Source of the DNA: Sulfurospirillum_A sp029027265
GTDB lineage: Bacteria > Campylobacterota > Campylobacteria > Campylobacterales > Sulfurospirillaceae
Length of the DNA: 64,000 nt
NCBI GenBank assembly: GCA_029027265.1
Contig: CP093061.1
Location: forward strand, 2,356,001-2,420,000
Reading direction: 5' to 3'
The first letter of the stretch is position 1. Every line of letters starts with the position of its first letter. The position numbers and the translations under genes are program-made. The notes under the pieces were generated by a model. The model had not been told where the DNA came from, did not search any database, and saw only the letters and a program-made list of their open reading frames with translations. Shown piece by piece: positions 25,414-34,551 of this stretch.

Positions 25414-25765
25414 ATGCAGACAGATTATTTATTTAATGGGATAAGAGGATATGCAAGATTTAAAAGATTTAGCTATATTTTAGAGATGGAAAATACCGAA
25501 GCTAAAAAACGATTAAAAATTAAAAAGTTTTTTGATAAGTATGGATTGAATGCTACTATTGAAGCATTTGGTGTAAGTAGATGAACAATCTACAGATTTT
25601 AAAAAAAGTAAAGAAGATATATCATCTCTTACTCCAAAGTCAAGTGTACCAAAACAAATAAGAAAACCAACTACTACAAAAGTTATAGTTCAAAAGATAA
25701 AACAACTTAGAGAAAAGTATCCAAATATAGGTAAAGCAAAATTATATGTAATGTTAAAACTATAA
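25414..25765 (+). pseudogene. Decayed transposase fragment (IS481-like HTH/rve family)
   Basis: Begins MQTDYLFNGIRGYARFKRF..EMENTEAKKRLKIKKFF.., then ..IEAFGVSR with a TGA in place of an Arg codon, a frameshift, and ..KVIVQKIKQLREKYPNIGKAKLY. The order (short N-terminus, HTH with F-G-V-S-R-x-T-I-Y-R, then L-R-x-x-x-P-x-x-G) matches integrase-core transposases of the IS481/ISNCY type. The catalytic domain is missing; IS3 is inserted at 25766. Confidence 0.55.
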
Positions 25766-26732
25766 TGCCCCTAAAATCAAAGACAATAATTCAGAAAGAT
25801 TAATTTTCAAATAAGTTAAAATGATATAAATAATGGAGGTGAATTATGAGTAGAAGAAAAGGACAAATATATAGTGCCGAACAAAAAACAAGAATAGTTT
25901 TAGAGCTGCTAAAAGAAGAACAAACAACAAGTCAAATAGCATCTAAATATAAAATCACATCACAATCTTTAAGTAAATGGAAACAACAGTTTCTAAATAA
26001 TGCATCACTTGCATTCGATGTAGGAGGAGTAACTAAAACTTACCTAGATGAGATAGAAGAGTTAAAGAGTGAGAATGATGGTTTAGCTAAAGCACTAGGT
26101 AAAGCTACAATAAAAGTAGAGTTTGTTGAAAAAAAGCTAAAGAGCTTGGACTTATGTAATAAAAGAGCGATGATCTAGTCCAAGCATAAATATTTATCAA
26201 TATCAGAGCAATGTAATATATTTGGTATCAGTAGAAGTCATTACTACTACAAACCAGCACCAATGAGTCAGGAGAATATTGAACTACTGCACAAGATAGA
26301 TGAAATAGCTACTGATAACTCAGAGTATGGTTATAGATTTATATATGAACAACTAAAAGAAGATGGCTACTATATTGGAAAACATAGAGTCTTAAAATAT
26401 ATGGGAATACTTGGTATCCAAGCAATATATCTAACCAAAAAAAGACTCACAAGTCTCAAAAACCAAGAGCATAAGATTTATGAGTATCTACTAAAAAAAT
26501 ATTGGACTAAATTTGGAAAGAGAAAAACTGTATATGTACCCACACCAAATGAAGTATGGAGTGGTGATATTACATATATACGTGTTAATGGAAGCTTTAT
26601 GTATTTTACAGCTGTTATAGACTGGCATAGCAAAGCAATAATGTTTATCTTGAATATCTGAAAAATGTAGGTTAAAGTAACAGATGAGGATGAAATTAAA
26701 TCTGTTTAAGAGTTGTCTTGATTTTTAGGGCA
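25766..26732 (+). mobile_element. Defective IS3-family element
   Basis: Imperfect inverted repeats TGCCCCTAAAATCAAAGACAA (left; 21 bases, first 20 given as the core TGCCCCTAAAATCAAAGACA) and, on the other strand, TGCCCTAAAAATCAAGACAA bound about 967 bp. This is short for IS3 (about 1.2-1.5 kb), and the transposase lacks its 3' third, so the element carries an internal deletion. Confidence 0.7.
25846..26661 (+). pseudogene. IS3-family transposase, amber-interrupted and 3'-deleted
   Basis: The 5' part (110 codons) is an OrfA with an HTH (EQKTRIVLELLKEEQTTSQIASKYKITSQSLSKWKQQF) and a leucine-zipper-like helix. In the same frame, after TAG at 26176-26178, OrfB follows: ..SISEQCNIFGISRSHYYYKP.., then ..EYGYRFIYEQLKEDGYYIGKHRV.. 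and the first catalytic Asp in WSGDITYI. It ends after ..AVIDWHSKAIMFI; the second Asp and the Glu are gone. Confidence 0.75.
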
Positions 26733-27122
26733 TTATATATCATTCATGTTCGTCATGAGCAAGATGGTGATTTATTTGAAAAAGCTACTATTAAATCAGA
26801 TTTTATAAGTGGTTTTGAGCCTTATAAAAATGAACACCAGATAATAAAATCAAATTATTCTTGTTTTAGTTCTATTGAATTTTCAAAATTAGTAAACTCT
26901 AATAAGAGTGATGAATTTATAGTTATTGGATATAGTTCAACTTTATGTTGTTTATCGACTATAATAGAAGGATATCATAAAGGCTTAAAAATTCGATATG
27001 TTTTAGATTCTTCGATGGCAAAAGCAAATAAGTTTGATGAAATAGATACTCATAATTATGAAGTAGATACAATTTCTGCTTATGCAGACGTTATTAGTAC
27101 TAATAAGTTATTACTTGGGTAA
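26733..27122 (+). pseudogene. Isochorismatase-like cysteine hydrolase, 5'-truncated by IS3
   Basis: The reading ..IIHVRHEQDGDLFEKAT.. then FIVIGYSSTLCCLSTIIEGYHKGLKIRYVLDSSMAKA corresponds to the second half of an isochorismatase fold (H-x-x-x-x-x, then G-x-x-T-x-x-C-V-x-x-T-x-x-x-A-x-x-x-G). The catalytic Cys is in STLCCLST; the N-terminal Asp is lost to the IS3 insertion. Any translation would start inside the IS. Confidence 0.65.
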
Positions 27123-27129
27123 TTAAGGG

Positions 27130-27155
27130 AAGAGAGTAAAATTACTCTCCTTGTC
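27130..27155 (-). terminator. Terminator of tpx
   Basis: AAGAGAGTAAAATTACTCTCCTT forms a hairpin (GAGAGTAA with TTACTCTC) between the isochorismatase remnant and the tpx stop; A/T tails on both sides. Confidence 0.6.
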
Positions 27156-27176
27156 TACGTGTTAATCAAGCCTTGA

Positions 27177-27713
27177 TTACTGACAAGTTCCACAACAACT
27201 TGTAGTTGTAGCATCAGTTATAGCAGCTAATGCATTATCATAGTTAGGCTCTTCAGTAATTTCGTTACAAATATCTTTGTAAGCTACTTTTCCACTAGCG
27301 TCAATTACGAATATAGCTCTTGCAGTTACACCAGCTAAAGGACCATCAGCGATAAGAACACCATAAGCGTTTGCAAACTCTTTGTTTCTAAAGTCACTAC
27401 CAACTTCAAGGTTTTCAATTCCCTCAGTTGTACAAAATCTACCCATTGCAAATGGTAAATCCATAGAAACTACAGTTACACTTGCATTTTCAATTTTTGC
27501 AGCTTCTGTATTAAATCTTCTAGTTTCACTTGCACATACAGGAGTATCTAGTGAAGGAACAACAACAAGAACTTGCACTTTACCTTGTTCGCCTCCAACT
27601 TTAATATCACTTAAATCTTTTGCTACTACAGTTACGATTGGAGCTAAATCCCCAACATTTACTTTGTTTCCTGCTAAATTTACTACGTTACCTTTTAGGT
27701 GAGTTGTTGCCAT
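27177..27713 (-). CDS. tpx: Thiol peroxidase Tpx with a Cys-rich C-terminal tail
   Basis: 178 residues, atypical 2-Cys peroxiredoxin. The peroxidatic site is PSLDTPVCASE (Cys60) and the resolving Cys is in DLPFAMGRFC (Cys94), as in E. coli Tpx. Periplasmic/cytosolic location is not signalled. The protein is about ten residues longer than E. coli Tpx and ends TTSCCGTCQ, with three extra cysteines (173, 174, 177), which is unusual. A TATAAT lies upstream on the minus strand (27749-27744). Confidence 0.93.
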   Translation of the reverse strand: MATTHLKGNVVNLAGNKVNVGDLAPIVTVVAKDLSDIKVGGEQGKVQVLVVVPSLDTPVCASETRRFNTEAAKIENASVTVVSMDLPFAMGRFCTTEGIENLEVGSDFRNKEFANAYGVLIADGPLAGVTARAIFVIDASGKVAYKDICNEITEEPNYDNALAAITDATTTSCCGTCQ

Positions 27714-27784
27714 GTTTATTTCCTTGAATTAATTTTATACGGAATTATAGCTTAATAGGATAAAAAAGCTCTTAATTGAGATTA

Positions 27785-27819
27785 TTACATGTAAAGAGTG
27801 CTTTTTTCTTTACATGTAA
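27785..27819. other. Stem-loop built from two TACATGTA palindromes
   Basis: TTACATGTAAAG (27785-27796) is the exact reverse complement of CTTTACATGTAA (27808-27819), giving a 12-bp stem with an 11-base loop. Placed after the usp stop and before the tpx promoter on the minus strand, so it may end the SulP-usp transcript; each arm is also a palindrome by itself. Confidence 0.7.
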
Positions 27820-27847
27820 AAGGTAGGTATTTAGGGTAGAGTAATAG

Positions 27848-28693
27848 CTATCTAAAAAGAAACAGAGGTTTTTTAGAATTTAAGAGCATTTGTGTAGTAA
27901 AACTTCCAAAAATTACACTTCTAAATCTATTGTGACTATACGCACCCATTATAATAACATCTAAGTTGTTTTCCTCTTGATACTTGATTAGTGCTTCAAC
28001 ACTATCTCCACTTAATGATTTTGTTTCAACTTCAATATCAACATTAGCAAACAGTGATTTCGCTTCACTTAAAAGTTTGTTTGAGATTGTAGCATCTTTA
28101 TTTACATTAACAATATGTCTTTTAACATTTGTAAAAATAGGACTTTGTTTTGTTTCTTTTATGACTTTGTTTGCATATTCACTTCCATCATAAGCCATTA
28201 ATATTGACTCTATTGGCTTAAATTTACCATTTACAAGTAATATAGGAATATTAATAGTTCGAATAAGCTCTTCAATATGAGAACCTATTTTTTTATCTCC
28301 ACTATTTTCACCTTTTAACCCAATGATTGCTATTTTTAAATCTTTTGATAAGTCATCTAGAGTTTCATAAAGTGTTCCATGCCTTTGTAGAGTGGTATAA
28401 TTTGTAAAATTTTGAGATTTAACATACTCTACCATCTCTTTTAAAACAGCTTTACCTTTTTGAATCAGTTTTTTGCTCTCGTTTCTTTCTTCATTTACAA
28501 GTTCATCTAATAAATCTTCTTTAGAACCTAATCCTATACTTCCAGATAAATCAACTTTTTTTGTTGTATGTGCGTGTTCTATTACATTTAATAAAACAAG
28601 AGGTAAATTTAATTTTTTTGCAATACAAACACCATAATCACAAACTGCATGTGAAAGTTTTGAGCCATCAATACAAACTAATACTTTTTCCAT
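27848..28693 (-). CDS. Tandem-domain universal stress protein
   Basis: 281 residues, two UspA folds. Domain 1 starts EKVLVCIDGSKLSHAVCDYGV; domain 2 starts ESILMAYDGSEYANKVIKET and ends with IIMGAYSHNRFRSVIFGSFTTQMLL, the G-x-x-x-H-x-R-x-x-x-x-x-G-S nucleotide-binding pattern. The first domain has a weak version (IIGLKGENSGDKKIGSHIEELI). The gene follows the SulP transporter by 1 nt, so the pair is one transcript. Confidence 0.9.
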   Translation of the reverse strand: MEKVLVCIDGSKLSHAVCDYGVCIAKKLNLPLVLLNVIEHAHTTKKVDLSGSIGLGSKEDLLDELVNEERNESKKLIQKGKAVLKEMVEYVKSQNFTNYTTLQRHGTLYETLDDLSKDLKIAIIGLKGENSGDKKIGSHIEELIRTINIPILLVNGKFKPIESILMAYDGSEYANKVIKETKQSPIFTNVKRHIVNVNKDATISNKLLSEAKSLFANVDIEVETKSLSGDSVEALIKYQEENNLDVIIMGAYSHNRFRSVIFGSFTTQMLLNSKKPLFLFR

Positions 28694-28694
28694 T

Positions 28695-30191
28695 TTAGTG
28701 CCCTCCCATTACTTTTTCAATCTCTTCAGGTTTATCATGAATTCCAAATCTGTCAATTACAGTAGAACTTGCTTCATTCTGACCGATTATTTCCACATCT
28801 GTTCCTTCTCTTCTTAATTTTATAACAGCTTTATCAAGTGAATATACTGCTGAAATATCCCAAAAGTGAGCTCTTCTTAAATCAATAACAACTTTATCTA
28901 CTACTTCCTTAAAATCAAATGTTTTATAAAATTTATCTGCACTATTAAAAAAGACTTGCCCAATAAATTTATAAGTTTTAATTGTATTGTCTTCGTTATA
29001 TGAAGTTTCGCTGTACATAAAGTGAGATATTTTGTTAGCGAAAAATAGTGAAGCTAAAAGAACTCCTGAAAATACTCCATGAGCTAAATTATGAGTATAT
29101 ACAGTAACCACAACTGTTGTAATCATTACTAAATTTGTTGATAACGGTAATGTTTTAAGTTTTTTAATGCTTCCCCAGTCAAATGTTCCAATAGAAACCA
29201 TTATCATAACAGCAACCAATGCAGCCATAGGAATAACATTCAAAATATCACTTAGAAAAACAACCATAAGTAGCAAATAAACACCTGCCAACAGTGTTGA
29301 CAATCTTTTTCTACCACCTGATTTTATATTGATTACTGATTGTCCAATCATCGCACATCCAGCCATACCGCCCATAAATCCTGAAATAATATTAGCAATA
29401 CCTTGACCTTTGCATTCTCTATTATTATCACTTGAGGTATCTGTTAAGTCATCAATAATAGTTGAAGTCATTAAAGATTCAAGTAGTCCAACAACTGCAA
29501 GAGAAACTGAGTAAGGCAAAATTATCATTAAAGTTTCAAAGTTTAAAGGAATATCAGGAAGTAAAAAGATAGGTAAAGTATCAGGAAGTTGTCCCATATC
29601 TCCCACAGTTCTTATATCTATCCCCATAAAATATACAAAAACGGTTAAAGCTACAATAGTTACTAAAGGAGATGGAAGTATTGTTCCAATTTTTGGAACG
29701 TAAGGAAAAAGATAAATAATCCCAAGTCCAACAGCAGTTAAAGCATACACATGCCAAGTTACATTAGTAAGTTCAGGCAGTTGTGCCATAAAAATTAATA
29801 TAGCTAGTGCATTAACAAAACCAACTACTACAGCCCTTGGAACAAAACTCATAAACCTTCCAAGTTGCAGAAAACCAGCCATTATTTGAAATACTCCAGT
29901 TAAAAGTGTTGCAGCCAATAAATACTCTAACCCATAGTCTTTAACAAGTGTGACCATTACAAGAGCCATAGCTCCAGTTGCAGCACTAATCATCCCTGGT
30001 CTTCCACCAACAAAGGAAATAACAACTGCTATACAAAATGAAGCATATAATCCAACTTTTGGATCAACTCCTGCGATAATTGAAAAAGCTATTGCTTCAG
30101 GTATAAGTGCAAGTGCAACTACCATACCAGCTAAAGCATCATTTTTTATATTTCCAAACCATTCATCTTTTTTGAAATATGTTTTTACCAT
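28695..30191 (-). CDS. SulP-family anion transporter with STAS domain
   Basis: 498 residues. N-terminal DALAGMVVALALIPEAIAFSIIAGVDP is the SulP signature; the membrane domain continues to about 390 and includes EQxL-type QSVINIKSGGRKRLSTLLAGV. The C-terminal STAS domain (about 410-495) has VVIDLRRAHFWDISAVYSLDKAV. Such carriers move sulfate, bicarbonate or other anions with H+ or Na+. Pairing with a Usp protein downstream suggests stress-linked control; substrate is unknown, bicarbonate is possible for an autotroph. Confidence 0.9.
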   Translation of the reverse strand: MVKTYFKKDEWFGNIKNDALAGMVVALALIPEAIAFSIIAGVDPKVGLYASFCIAVVISFVGGRPGMISAATGAMALVMVTLVKDYGLEYLLAATLLTGVFQIMAGFLQLGRFMSFVPRAVVVGFVNALAILIFMAQLPELTNVTWHVYALTAVGLGIIYLFPYVPKIGTILPSPLVTIVALTVFVYFMGIDIRTVGDMGQLPDTLPIFLLPDIPLNFETLMIILPYSVSLAVVGLLESLMTSTIIDDLTDTSSDNNRECKGQGIANIISGFMGGMAGCAMIGQSVINIKSGGRKRLSTLLAGVYLLLMVVFLSDILNVIPMAALVAVMIMVSIGTFDWGSIKKLKTLPLSTNLVMITTVVVTVYTHNLAHGVFSGVLLASLFFANKISHFMYSETSYNEDNTIKTYKFIGQVFFNSADKFYKTFDFKEVVDKVVIDLRRAHFWDISAVYSLDKAVIKLRREGTDVEIIGQNEASSTVIDRFGIHDKPEEIEKVMGGH

Positions 30192-30243
30192 TTAGTTCCT
30201 TTTTAAGAGGGCGGATTATATCTTTTTCTTCTTTTATATTTAA

Positions 30244-30783
30244 TTAATGTTTATATTTACTTACTTGATAGGTGTATATAGTAGGATGATTTTTAAAACT
30301 ATCCGTAGGAAGATTAGCTTTACTTAGGAGATGTCCAAAAAAGCTTTCAAATTCAGGAAGTTCTTCCCATACTTGAGGTAAAAAAGTAGCTTGGTTTGAA
30401 TTTAGTTTTAAGATAATACCATCAATTTTTGGTCTGATTTTCTTTTTTAAATCCTCAACATTACTGTACTCTAAAAGCTCTGGTGCAGTTAAAACTGATA
30501 CTTCAATATCTGTTACATGTAACTCTTCTTGAGGTAGTTTACTGAACCTTGGGTCTCTAAAGGCGGCACTCTTAGCATTTGCTATGATATCTTCTATAAG
30601 TGGTCGCCTTGCTTCAAGTGAACCTATGCAACCTCTAAGTTTTCCATTTTGAGTAAGTGTAACAAATGAAGCCCCATCTTTTGAAAGAGATGGATTCTCT
30701 TTTATTAATTTTTCTATATTTATGCTATCTTTATAGTCAAATTCATCTTGAATGGATTGTTTTGCTATTTCATATATGTTCAT
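30244..30783 (-). CDS. AMMECR1-domain protein
   Basis: 179 residues. GASFVTLTQNGKLRGCIGSLEARRPLIEDI (the L-R-G-C-I-G motif) is diagnostic of AMMECR1/AmmA. Further conserved pieces are AAFRDPRFSKL, EVSVLTAPELL and a F-L-P-Q-V-W-E stretch. Proteins of this family accompany MEMO and radical SAM proteins in some bacteria; those partners are not nearby. Overlaps the upstream GGDEF-EAL gene by 14 nt, so they are coupled. Confidence 0.9.
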   Translation of the reverse strand: MNIYEIAKQSIQDEFDYKDSINIEKLIKENPSLSKDGASFVTLTQNGKLRGCIGSLEARRPLIEDIIANAKSAAFRDPRFSKLPQEELHVTDIEVSVLTAPELLEYSNVEDLKKKIRPKIDGIILKLNSNQATFLPQVWEELPEFESFFGHLLSKANLPTDSFKNHPTIYTYQVSKYKH

Positions 30784-32404
30784 TTGGTTTGCCTATATGA
30801 TAGCCTTGTGCAAAGTCTACACCTAAGATTTTTACTTGGTTTAGAACTTCCTTAGAATGTACATACTCTGCAACAGTTTTTATACCTAATTCTTTTGCAA
30901 AGTTAACAATAGTTTTTGTAATAATTCTCATGTCATCATTTTGGTCTATGTTCTTAATAAGACTTCCATCTATTTTAATAAAATCAACATGAAGTTTTAC
31001 CATTCTTTCAAAGTTTGAGTAACCAGAACCAAAATCATCTATGGCTATTTTAGCTCCATATGATTTAACTTGTTCTATGAAGTACATAACTTCTTTATAG
31101 TTATCGATACCTTCACTCTCTAAAAGTTCAAAAATTATCCAAGGCCCCATACCACTCTTTTCTAAAAGGTTCAAGATAAATTTTGTTGTAGTTTTGTTTG
31201 TTATATCCAAAAATGAGAGATTAACAGAGAATTCACATGGAGAGGCTGTAAAAACCTCTACACTTTTTTGTATTAGCGAACAAGAGAGTTTTGGATAAAC
31301 TTTTGAACGTTTGGCAATATCTAGAAATGCGTAAGGAGAAAGAACTTTTCCACTTTTGTCTTTAATTCTCATTAATGATTCAAATTTCTCTATCTGACCT
31401 GTTTCTATGTTCATAATAGGTTGAAAATATGGAATTACTAAGTCTTTTTCTATAGCATATTTTATAATTTTTGAGGTCTGTATATTTTTTGTATATTCTT
31501 CTTCTTTGTTACTATTCTTGTCATAAAGGGCAAATGATTTTTTTGATAGTTTTGCATCTTTGTATGCAATTTGAGATAGTTTGAGCTGATTTGTCATACC
31601 TTGTGAAGCACCAATAGTCATAGATATATCAATTTCAGCACCTTCACATAAAAACTTATAATCTTGGACTTTTTTAGAGATAGTTTTTAGATATTCTATA
31701 AGAGTCTCTTCTTTTAAAGATTCAAAACACACCATAGCATATATGTCAGCCTCAAGTTTATATAGTTTGGTATGTTTTGTTACGAGGTTGTTTTCTAGCC
31801 ATCTAGCAACTTGGACTAGTATTTTATCACCAAATAGATTTCCATAGAGGTTATTTAAAGAGTCAAAAGAATCAATATTAAATATAATATATGTTGTTTC
31901 ATTCCGTTTTGGCATAGTGCTCTTGTCAGTAAAAAGTTTAAGTCTATTTGGCAGTTTTGTTATAGTGTCTTGGTATAAATTATTTTTTATATTAGTTTTA
32001 CTGTGTATTAGTTCTGTAACATCAGTAGCTAAAAATAGTATTTCATGAAGTGCATCATTTTTATTAAAAATAGGTATGAATGAGCAGTTTAAGTATATTT
32101 CACCTTTATTACTGGTAAGAAAGATTTGAGTTCCTTCCCATGATTGTTTACATTTTAGAGTCTCAAATATTTCCATAAAATTATTTTGTAAAAAAGTTGA
32201 GAAGTTTACATGTAGAGATTCTTTTTTTGTAGTATGCATTATTTGGCAAAATTGTCTATTTGTGTGTATTGTGTTGAGTGAAGAGTCTAGTTTTGCGTAT
32301 ATACCACTGTTTTCAAAAGCTTCAAGATATAAGTTTTTATTTACATGTAGAGATTTTTTAGATTTTTTAAAATGACCTGTAAAAAGCTTCATCCAATTTT
32401 TCAC
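30770..32404 (-). CDS. PAS-GGDEF(degenerate)-EAL protein
   Basis: 544 residues without a signal peptide. A PAS-like segment at about 25-130 (GIYAKLDSSLNTIHTN..), a GGDEF domain in which the active loop is YKLEADIYAM (not GGDEF) so cyclase activity is doubtful, and an EAL domain from about 300 with ESLMRIK (E-x-L-x-R), the N in the FSVNLS region, and DDFGSGYSN for metal binding. Likely a c-di-GMP phosphodiesterase tuned by the other domains. Confidence 0.88.
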   Translation of the reverse strand: MKNWMKLFTGHFKKSKKSLHVNKNLYLEAFENSGIYAKLDSSLNTIHTNRQFCQIMHTTKKESLHVNFSTFLQNNFMEIFETLKCKQSWEGTQIFLTSNKGEIYLNCSFIPIFNKNDALHEILFLATDVTELIHSKTNIKNNLYQDTITKLPNRLKLFTDKSTMPKRNETTYIIFNIDSFDSLNNLYGNLFGDKILVQVARWLENNLVTKHTKLYKLEADIYAMVCFESLKEETLIEYLKTISKKVQDYKFLCEGAEIDISMTIGASQGMTNQLKLSQIAYKDAKLSKKSFALYDKNSNKEEEYTKNIQTSKIIKYAIEKDLVIPYFQPIMNIETGQIEKFESLMRIKDKSGKVLSPYAFLDIAKRSKVYPKLSCSLIQKSVEVFTASPCEFSVNLSFLDITNKTTTKFILNLLEKSGMGPWIIFELLESEGIDNYKEVMYFIEQVKSYGAKIAIDDFGSGYSNFERMVKLHVDFIKIDGSLIKNIDQNDDMRIITKTIVNFAKELGIKTVAEYVHSKEVLNQVKILGVDFAQGYHIGKPNEHI

Positions 32405-32502
32405 AAAATACCTTTTTAGCCGATTTCCTATAGTACTTTACCCAAAACTATTTAAAAGAAAAATAAAATTTGTGTAAAAGGAAGTTTTAAACAGTTTTTC
32501 TA

Positions 32503-32622
32503 TATAATCACGTCCTAAATCTCACACACACCAATCCTTTTAGGTTGCGCGGTTTCGCGTTGATGGGTGTGGAGGCTAAACCAAAAGGGGTAAAACCCAA
32601 AAATCAAAACAAAGGAGACTTC
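32503..32622 (+). promoter_or_regulatory. rpsB promoter -10 and structured 5' leader
   Basis: TATAAT lies at 32503-32508. The leader of about 105 nt contains CACACACC near its start that can pair with GGTGTGG further on, plus a small GCGCGG-TTT-CGCG hairpin and GGGGT/ACCC. This layout resembles the S2-binding rpsB leaders of other bacteria that give feedback control. Structure is read by eye. Confidence 0.45.
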
Positions 32623-33423
32623 ATGGTAACAATGAAGGATTTACTAGAGTGCGGTGTGCACTTTGGACACCAAACTAGAAGATGGAATCCGAAAATGAAA
32701 AAATTCATTTTTGGTGAGAGAAAGAATATCTATATTATAGATTTACAAAAGACTCTAAGATATTTTAGACATACTTACAACGTAGTAAGAGACGCAGCAG
32801 CGGAAGGTAAAACAGTACTTTTCGTAGGAACTAAAAAACAAGCAAGCAATGCAGTTAAAGACGCAGCTATCGCTTGTGGTATGCCTTACGTTAACCACAG
32901 ATGGTTAGGCGGAATGCTTACAAACTGGAATACAATTAAACAATCAATTAGAAAACTTGACATCATTGAGAAGATGGAAGAAGATGGACAGCTTGAATTA
33001 CTTACAAAAAAAGAAGCGCTTATGCTTCGTAGAAAAAAAGCTAAATTATTAGATTATCTTGGTGGAATTAGAAATATGAAAACTGCACCAGATATGATTT
33101 TTGTAATTGATACTGTAAAAGAAAACATTGCAGTTCTAGAAGCTAGAAAACTTGGAATCCCAGTTATAGCTCCACTAGATACAAACTGTGATCCTGATGT
33201 TGTTGATTATCCAATCCCAGGAAATGATGATGCAATTCGTTCAATTCAACTTTTTTGTAGAGAGATGAGAGAAGCAATCAACGAAGGAAAAGAAATTAAA
33301 GCACAAGACGAAGCTGAGCCAGAAGTAGAAGTTCCTGCTGAAGCTAGTGAAGAAGATAAAGCTGAAGTCGTTGAAGAAGCAGTAGTTGAAGGCGAAAAAG
33401 AAGCAATTACGAAGGAAGCGTAA
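32623..33423 (+). CDS. rpsB: 30S ribosomal protein S2
   Basis: 266 residues. MVTMKDLLECGVHFGHQTRRWNPKM.., LFVGTKKQA and HRWLGGMLTN are invariant S2 motifs. I start at ATG 32623, which has AAAGGAGA seven bases upstream, and not at the upstream TTG, which lies in the leader. The last 45 residues are an acidic Ala/Glu-rich tail, as in other Campylobacterota S2. Followed after 2 nt by tsf. Confidence 0.97.
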   Translation: MVTMKDLLECGVHFGHQTRRWNPKMKKFIFGERKNIYIIDLQKTLRYFRHTYNVVRDAAAEGKTVLFVGTKKQASNAVKDAAIACGMPYVNHRWLGGMLTNWNTIKQSIRKLDIIEKMEEDGQLELLTKKEALMLRRKKAKLLDYLGGIRNMKTAPDMIFVIDTVKENIAVLEARKLGIPVIAPLDTNCDPDVVDYPIPGNDDAIRSIQLFCREMREAINEGKEIKAQDEAEPEVEVPAEASEEDKAEVVEEAVVEGEKEAITKEA

Positions 33424-33425
33424 TT

Positions 33426-34493
33426 ATGGTTGAGATTACTGCAAAACTAGTAAAAGAATTAAGAGAAGCTACTAGTGCTGGTATGATGGATTGTAAAAAA
33501 GCTCTTGTGAGTGCTGAAGGCAATATGGAAAAAGCGACAGCAATCTTAAGAAAAAAAGGTTTAGGTAGTTCTGCTAAAAAAGCTGATAGAATAGCTGCTG
33601 AAGGACTTGTTCAAGTTATAACTAGCAGTGATGCTAAAGTAACAACTATGGTAGAGATTAACTCAGAAACAGATTTTGTTGCTAAAAATGAAAACTTTAT
33701 CAACCTAACTAAAGAGATTACTTCTCACGTTCAATCATCAGATGCTGTTGATGCTGATGCTCTTATGAGTACAACTATTAATAGTGCTAAGTTTGAAGAG
33801 TACTTAAGTACTAAAGTTGCAACAATTGGTGAAAAGATTGTTGTAAGAAGATTTACAACTCTTAATGCTGATGAAAATTCTGTAGTTAACGGTTACGTAC
33901 ACTCAACTGGTAGTGTGGGTGTTGTTATTAAAGCTAAATGTGAGAATGCTGAAGTAGCTTCAAAAAGTGCAGAGTTTGTAAGACAACTTTGTATGCATGC
34001 AGCTGCAATGAAACCTTCGTTTTTATCTTACACTGAACTTGACGCTGATTTTGTTGAGAAAGAGACTATCGGTATGAAAGCTGATATAGAAAAAGGTAAC
34101 GAAGAGTTAAGAAGACTTAAAAAGCATGAGTTAAAAATACCAACATATGTGAGTATGTCTCAGCTTACAGATGCAGTAATGGCACAAGCTAAAACTGATA
34201 TTGAAGTTGAATTAAAAGCTCAAGGTAAGCCTGAAAAAATTTGGGATAAAATTGTTCCTGGTCAATTAGAGAGATTTGTTGCAGACAACACTCAACTAGA
34301 CCAAAAAATGACTCTTTTAAGTCAATTCTACGTAATGGACGACAAAAAGACTATTGAACAAGTTCTAGCTGATAAAGCTATAGAATTTAGTGGAAAAATT
34401 GAAATAGTTGAGTATGTTAGATATGAACTAGGTGAAGGTTTAGAGAAAAAAGTAGAAGATTTTGCTGCTGAAGTAGCAGGACAACTAGGTTAA
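33426..34493 (+). CDS. tsf: Elongation factor Ts
   Basis: 355 residues. The N-terminal UBA-like module (LVKELREATSAGMMDCKKAL) and the T-D-F-V-A motif in ETDFVAKN are diagnostic; the C-terminal LDQKMTLLSQFYVMDDKKTIEQVL is the core subdomain. Nucleotide exchange factor for EF-Tu. Co-transcribed with rpsB and ended by a clear terminator at 34507. Confidence 0.97.
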   Translation: MVEITAKLVKELREATSAGMMDCKKALVSAEGNMEKATAILRKKGLGSSAKKADRIAAEGLVQVITSSDAKVTTMVEINSETDFVAKNENFINLTKEITSHVQSSDAVDADALMSTTINSAKFEEYLSTKVATIGEKIVVRRFTTLNADENSVVNGYVHSTGSVGVVIKAKCENAEVASKSAEFVRQLCMHAAAMKPSFLSYTELDADFVEKETIGMKADIEKGNEELRRLKKHELKIPTYVSMSQLTDAVMAQAKTDIEVELKAQGKPEKIWDKIVPGQLERFVADNTQLDQKMTLLSQFYVMDDKKTIEQVLADKAIEFSGKIEIVEYVRYELGEGLEKKVEDFAAEVAGQLG

Positions 34494-34506
34494 TAAACCG
34501 CTACAT

Positions 34507-34534
34507 GTAGAGGAGACTTTCTCCTCTACTTTTT
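34507..34534 (+). terminator. Rho-independent terminator of rpsB-tsf
   Basis: GTAGAGGAGA (34507-34516) pairs with TCTCCTCTAC (34520-34529) across a three-base loop, followed by TTTTT. The 5' arm overlaps a TACATGTA copy (34502-34509). Confidence 0.9.
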
Positions 34535-34551
34535 AAATACGAAAGGTGAAA

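Noticed and set aside
32545..32622. Upstream TTG start adding 26 residues to ribosomal protein S2
   Set aside because: The added part falls in the structured leader and lacks S2 similarity; ATG 32623 has a strong ribosome site.
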